Positions 47,289 to 50,514 of a DNA stretch of 50,514 bases are shown here, one piece after another. Made by a program: the position numbers and the translations under genes. How positions within the stretch are numbered: position 1 is the stretch's first letter; every line of letters starts with the position of its first letter. Source of the stretch: Shimia litoralis. Its GTDB lineage: Bacteria; Pseudomonadota; Alphaproteobacteria; Rhodobacterales; Rhodobacteraceae. The notes beneath the pieces were generated by a model, which saw only the letters and a list, made by a program, of their open reading frames with translations, did no database searches and had not been told where the DNA came from. The stretch lies in the NCBI RefSeq assembly GCF_005518135.1, contig NZ_SULI01000021.1:1-50514 (forward strand), written 5' to 3'.

Positions 47289-47582
47289 ATGCCTTCAAAC
47301 CATATCGTTCTCGTGACGTTTAAACCCAAGCCTGAAAGCTTTGGAAATTTTGAAACCCTCATCGCATCTGTCCAAGCTGACTTGCCGGGCGCAGAAGGAT
47401 GCAATCGGGTTCGGGTGCTTCGCAGCGTTGAACAGCCACCTGCATTCGTTTTGATTGAGGATTGGGAATCCAAAGACCTCCATGCCGCACATGTTGCCGG
47501 GCTGGTTGAAACGGGTGCATGGGCCAAAATAGAAGCGATGCTGAATGAGCCTCCAGCAAGTGTCGTACTCGGTGAAATCTAG
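47289..47582 (+). CDS. ABM-domain (antibiotic-biosynthesis monooxygenase-like) protein
   Basis: This 97-residue protein has the dimeric alpha/beta ferredoxin-like ABM fold pattern: HIVLVTFKPKPESFGNFETLI, LPGAEGCNRVRVLRSVE and FVLIEDWESKDLHAAHV. Small ABM enzymes oxidise quinols or polyketides without cofactors. AAAGGGAAACCAC precedes the ATG. It is divergent from the LysR gene, which probably controls it. A perfect hairpin follows 6 bases after the stop. Confidence 0.88.
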   Translation: MPSNHIVLVTFKPKPESFGNFETLIASVQADLPGAEGCNRVRVLRSVEQPPAFVLIEDWESKDLHAAHVAGLVETGAWAKIEAMLNEPPASVVLGEI

Positions 47583-47588
47583 GCAATA

Positions 47589-47627
47589 GTGCGGGCAAAT
47601 TTTTAGCTTATAGGCATTTGCCCGCAC
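47589..47627 (+). terminator. Hairpin after the ABM gene
   Basis: GTGCGGGCAAAT (47589-47600) and ATTTGCCCGCAC (47616-47627) form a perfect 12-base-pair stem with a 15-base loop. No T-tract follows on the plus strand. It probably ends or stabilises the ABM transcript. Confidence 0.6.
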
Positions 47628-47656
47628 GACAAAAGCTGTGGCGGAGATTAATAAAC

Positions 47657-47706
47657 CAATCAGGCACTTTCGGTGCCCGTGCGCTCTACCAACCAGAGGC
47701 CGATTG
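47657..47706 (-). ncRNA. tRNA-like remnant or three-way-junction element
   Basis: On the minus strand CAATC/GATTG encloses CTCT-GGTTGGT-AGAG, which matches a tRNA D-arm (GGTTGGTAGAGCGC), and GGCAC-CGAAA-GTGCC, which resembles an anticodon arm. The following T-arm region is degenerate (GGTTTATTAATC). It reads as a decayed tRNA, perhaps tRNA-Phe-like, or a small structured RNA; the first is more likely. Confidence 0.4.
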
Positions 47707-47891
47707 CTTTGCTCTAATCAAAAGCGAGTTCTGCTTGGAGCTTGATGCCGTAACTGAACAAACGGCCGAGTTCGGTTTTTAGAAGTCTATTGATTGAGTT
47801 TTTCAAAGATTGAGTTCGGATCTTCGGAATTGTTCGCCTCTCTGCCGAACCTAAAGTCCTTGTGACTTTTGGAACCAACATGAGGCACACA

Positions 47892-48761
47892 ATGATGAAA
47901 ACACAAAGCTCCCCCCCCGAGTTCTGGCCGAATAACGCCCGCCTAGCCATCTCGATTTCGATGCAATTTGAGGCCGGAGCACAAGGTGCCGATGCCGAAG
48001 GGCCATTTCCGCCGATGGAGGACGGATTGGTCGATACAATTACCCCCACGTGGTACGAATATGGTATGAACGAAGGCATTCCCCGGCTGCTTGATTTATG
48101 GGATCGCCATGGGGTTAAAGTGACCTCTCATATGGTCGGGCAAGCGGTTGAACGTAGACCGGATCTTGCCAAAGAACTGGTGGCCCGTGGGCACGAAGCC
48201 GCAGCGCACGGGTACAACTGGACCCCTCAGTTTGGGATGACACCCGACGAGGAGCGCGCGTCATATGAAAAGAACATTGAGGTTGTTGAGCGGATAACTG
48301 GTCAGCGCCCCATCGGCTTTAATGCTTTCTGGATGCGCCAGACACGCGCGACATTCAACATCCTGCAAGAACTGGGTTTTCTGTATCACACAGATGATTT
48401 GTCCCGCGACGAACCCGCGTTGACCATGGTGCAGGATAAGCCACTTGTTGTGGTGCCTTACACGCTGCGTTGCAACGATATCGGACGGTTTTCATCACAA
48501 GCCATGACGGCGTCAAGCTTTGAACAAGAGCTGAAAGACGAATTTGATGTTTTGTATGCCGAAGGCGCGACGCGGCGGCGCATGATGTCCATCAGCACAC
48601 ATGATCGCATCGGTGGAGCCCCAGGGATTGTAGGTGCGCTGGATCGGTTCCTGACCTATGCCAAACAACATGAAGGTGTGGTTTTCATGCGTAAAGATGA
48701 AATCGCAGAATACACTTTGGAACAGGATGATGTTCCTGTGAATCCTCCGCGCATCTTTTAA
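47892..48761 (+). CDS. Polysaccharide-deacetylase-family protein (PuuE-like)
   Basis: This 289-residue protein of the NodB-like fold is closest in pattern to PuuE allantoinase and HpPgdA-type proteins: NNARLAISISMQFEAGAQG, GIPRLLDLWDRHGVKVTSHMVG, LVARGHEAAAHGYNWTPQFGMTPDEE (metal-site His pair) and the late VFMRKDEIAEY. It has no signal peptide, so it is cytoplasmic; an amidohydrolase acting on ureide-type compounds is plausible. I chose the ATG at 47892 for GAGG 6 bases upstream; an in-frame ATG at 47880 is possible. The 309-base spacer before it (47583-47891) holds the hairpin and tRNA-like element. Confidence 0.85.
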   Translation: MMKTQSSPPEFWPNNARLAISISMQFEAGAQGADAEGPFPPMEDGLVDTITPTWYEYGMNEGIPRLLDLWDRHGVKVTSHMVGQAVERRPDLAKELVARGHEAAAHGYNWTPQFGMTPDEERASYEKNIEVVERITGQRPIGFNAFWMRQTRATFNILQELGFLYHTDDLSRDEPALTMVQDKPLVVVPYTLRCNDIGRFSSQAMTASSFEQELKDEFDVLYAEGATRRRMMSISTHDRIGGAPGIVGALDRFLTYAKQHEGVVFMRKDEIAEYTLEQDDVPVNPPRIF

Positions 48762-48912
48762 TTCTTAAGCAAATTTCACGGCCAAACAATTGGGCCCCAA
48801 GAAGCCTTATTGTTTGGCCTGAGCAAAATCTGCATTTGAGACCCACATGATTTTTTCGGCACCCATACGCGTTAGGTCAGAGATCTCAACTCAACACAGA
48901 AAGACCGTCGCT

Positions 48913-49452
48913 ATGCGCCTCAATATTCTGACCGCCGCCCTGACAATCACCCTTACAACAGGCACCGCCCAAGCACAGGAAACCTTTACTCTGACAAGCC
49001 CTGATTTACAGGCGGGTCAGACGATTCCTGACCCGTTTTACTGGAACAGTTTCGGCTGCACCGGAGAAAACACCCGCCCAGAATTGGCCTGGACCGATGT
49101 GCCTGAAGGTACAAAAAGCTTTGCCGTCACGTTTTATGACAACGACGCCCCCACCGGCAGCGGTTTCTGGCACTGGAGCACCTACAACATTCCCGCCGAT
49201 GAAACCGGAATTGGCACGAACCTCCCTGCGGCGGCGGTCGAAAACAACACTGACCTCAACCAACCCGGATTTTTCGGCCCTTGTCCGCCAGTGGGACGGA
49301 CGCATACCTATACCTACACCGTATATGCGCTGTCGTCAGACCATCTTGATCTGCCTGAAAACGCCTCGGCTGCGCTGGCCGGATTTTTCTACAACAGCAA
49401 TGCCATTGCGACTGCAACACTGGATGTGATCGCTGGCCCACGGGCAGAATAA
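48913..49452 (+). CDS. Periplasmic YbhB/YbcL-type PEBP protein
   Basis: This 179-residue protein has a signal peptide (MRLNILTAALTITLTTGTAQA). The mature part has the phosphatidylethanolamine-binding-protein fold signatures: NTRPELAWTDVPEGTKSFAVTFYDNDAPTGSGFWHWSTYNIPA and GFFGPCPPVGRTHTYTYTVYAL. The physiological ligand of bacterial members is not established. I chose the ATG at 48913 because it gives a proper signal peptide; the frame is open from 48847. Confidence 0.9.
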   Translation: MRLNILTAALTITLTTGTAQAQETFTLTSPDLQAGQTIPDPFYWNSFGCTGENTRPELAWTDVPEGTKSFAVTFYDNDAPTGSGFWHWSTYNIPADETGIGTNLPAAAVENNTDLNQPGFFGPCPPVGRTHTYTYTVYALSSDHLDLPENASAALAGFFYNSNAIATATLDVIAGPRAE

Positions 49453-49687
49453 CGAAAGTATTTTGACGTCGGCAGGATAAGATCCGCCTGCGACATTCTT
49501 TTGGTTTTCCAAATTGTGAATTCGCATTTACCGAGATTATTCTCCATCTCCGATACCTTATCTTGTTTTCGGAGACGGCCTAGCCATGCATCAAGCCACG
49601 TCGGTTCAATGCTATTGGCAAGGCCATTCCCCCGACTGGCTCACGCGCACTGTCGCGTGGGCTACTTTTTTGGAAAAGGTCCCGGAC

Positions 49688-50452
49688 ATGAAAACCGTAA
49701 TTGCCATTGGCCAAGGGGCCGCAAAAGACAGCTTTCGTATGGTGGACCACCCAATCCCCGAGCCCGGCACAGGCGAGGTGCGGGTGCGTATCTATGCCAG
49801 CGGCATCAACCCTTCTGACTACAAGGTGCGATCTGGCGCGCAAGGTCCTCTTCCGGAAGGAGATGTCATCCCTCATTCAGACGGTGCTGGAATTATCGAA
49901 GCGGTTGGTGCAGGCGTGGCGTCCTCACGAATTGGCGAACGTGTTTGGGTCTTCAATGTGAACCGCTCGGCAGACGGCATGACACAGGGCAACCGAGGAA
50001 CCGCGGCGGAACAGATTGTGGTCGATGTTGCATATACTGCCCTGCTCCCTGATGGCATCTCCTTCGAACAGGGGGCCTGTTTGGGTGTTCCGGCGATGAC
50101 AGCTCACCGTGCACTCATGGCTGACGGCCCCATCAAAGACAAATGGGTATTGGTCACGGGCGGAGCCGGCGCTGTCGGCCTTTGTGCAATCGCATTGGCC
50201 AAATGGGCTGGAGCACGGGTGATCACGACAGTCAGCGGACCAGAAAAAGCTGAACACGCACGCCAGGCTGGGGCTGATCACATCATCAACTATCGTGAAG
50301 AAAATCTGCCTGAAGCAGTGTTGGCGGTCACTAACGGCACAAAGATTGATCGGATCGTTGATGTGGCCCTGTCCGACACGATGCAAGACGCACATCTTTA
50401 CCTTAGACAGGGCGGGGTCATCGCGCATTACGCCACGACCAACCCCGCGTGA
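49688..50452 (+). pseudogene. Zinc-binding-dehydrogenase/quinone oxidoreductase, 3' end cut by an IS
   Basis: The frame encodes 254 residues of an MDR-superfamily quinone-oxidoreductase-type enzyme: HPIPEPGTGEVRVRIYASGINPSDYKVRSG, DGAGIIEAVGAG, and the NADPH-binding WVLVTGGAGAVGLCAIALAKWAGARVITT. Relatives have about 320-330 residues. Here the reading frame ends at a TGA whose bases belong to the IS end starting at 50450, directly after YATTNPA. The last 70 or so residues are missing, so the gene is interrupted, although the catalytic fold is partly complete. Confidence 0.88.
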
Positions 50453-50514
50453 AGTGGTCCGGCAAATTCGGACAGCGTGCTAAGATGTATCCAACCCGAT
50501 TGAATGGATACAAG
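50450..50514 (+). mobile_element. Outer end of an insertion sequence (right copy)
   Basis: 50450-50513 is the exact reverse complement of 1-64. The element starts with TGAAGTGGTCC inside the oxidoreductase gene, and its body continues beyond the window. An ATG at 50484 opens a frame (MYPTRLNGYK) that would be the start of the first transposase frame. Confidence 0.75.

Overview
The window looks like a chromosomal piece of a marine Rhodobacterales (Roseobacter-group) alphaproteobacterium. The evidence is the gene content and order: rpsB-tsf, olsB-olsA, a ChpT-like phosphotransferase, obgE-proB-proA, and rplU (with an extended C terminus) followed by rpmA. The two window ends carry the same 64 bases in opposite orientation (1-64 and 50450-50513). 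These look like the outer ends of two copies of one insertion sequence pointing outward, so the window is probably a contig broken at IS copies.

Region A (about 0.4-23.5 kb) is a secretion and peroxidase locus. A minus-strand operon encodes a type I secretion ABC transporter, an RTX protein with one membrane segment, an HlyD-type adaptor, a small periplasmic nuclease-fold-like protein and, after a 142-base gap, a vanadium-haloperoxidase-type enzyme. Beside it is a 3377-residue RTX protein with two animal-type haem peroxidase domains, one split by a coiled-coil insert of about 530 residues. Four signalling genes accompany them: a NarL-type response regulator, a membrane histidine-kinase-like protein without the phospho-acceptor His, a complete Cache-HAMP histidine kinase and a single-domain receiver. 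The motif GACCAAAGTC or close variants recurs upstream of the giant peroxidase, the kinase-like gene and the T1SS/kinase divergent promoter. A perfect FNR-type site lies upstream of the kinase-like gene. My reading is a regulated system that exports oxidative enzymes; no TolC gene is present here.

Region B (about 23.5-29.6 kb) is a mobile-element graveyard: remnants of IS256, IS3 and IS630 types, an rve-type element with clear inverted ends, and truncated host genes (nhaA, a tetR-type regulator, an alpha/beta hydrolase, an MBL-fold hydrolase). With the IS110 remnant and IS end at the left border, region A is bracketed by transposon debris.

Region C (29.8-42.8 kb) is mostly core chromosome: aroQ translationally coupled to a LuxR-type quorum regulator behind a palindrome-rich promoter, tsf/rpsB, ornithine-lipid synthesis, chpT, proline synthesis, obgE, ribosomal proteins L27/L21 and tRNA-Ser(CGA). 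Region D (42.9-50.5 kb) starts with a decayed tyrosine integrase next to the tRNA. It then holds a MarR/MOSC pair divergent from a His-rich secreted protein across a symmetric operator region, a LysR/monooxygenase pair, a polysaccharide-deacetylase-type enzyme, a PEBP protein and a quinone-oxidoreductase-type gene cut by the right-hand IS.
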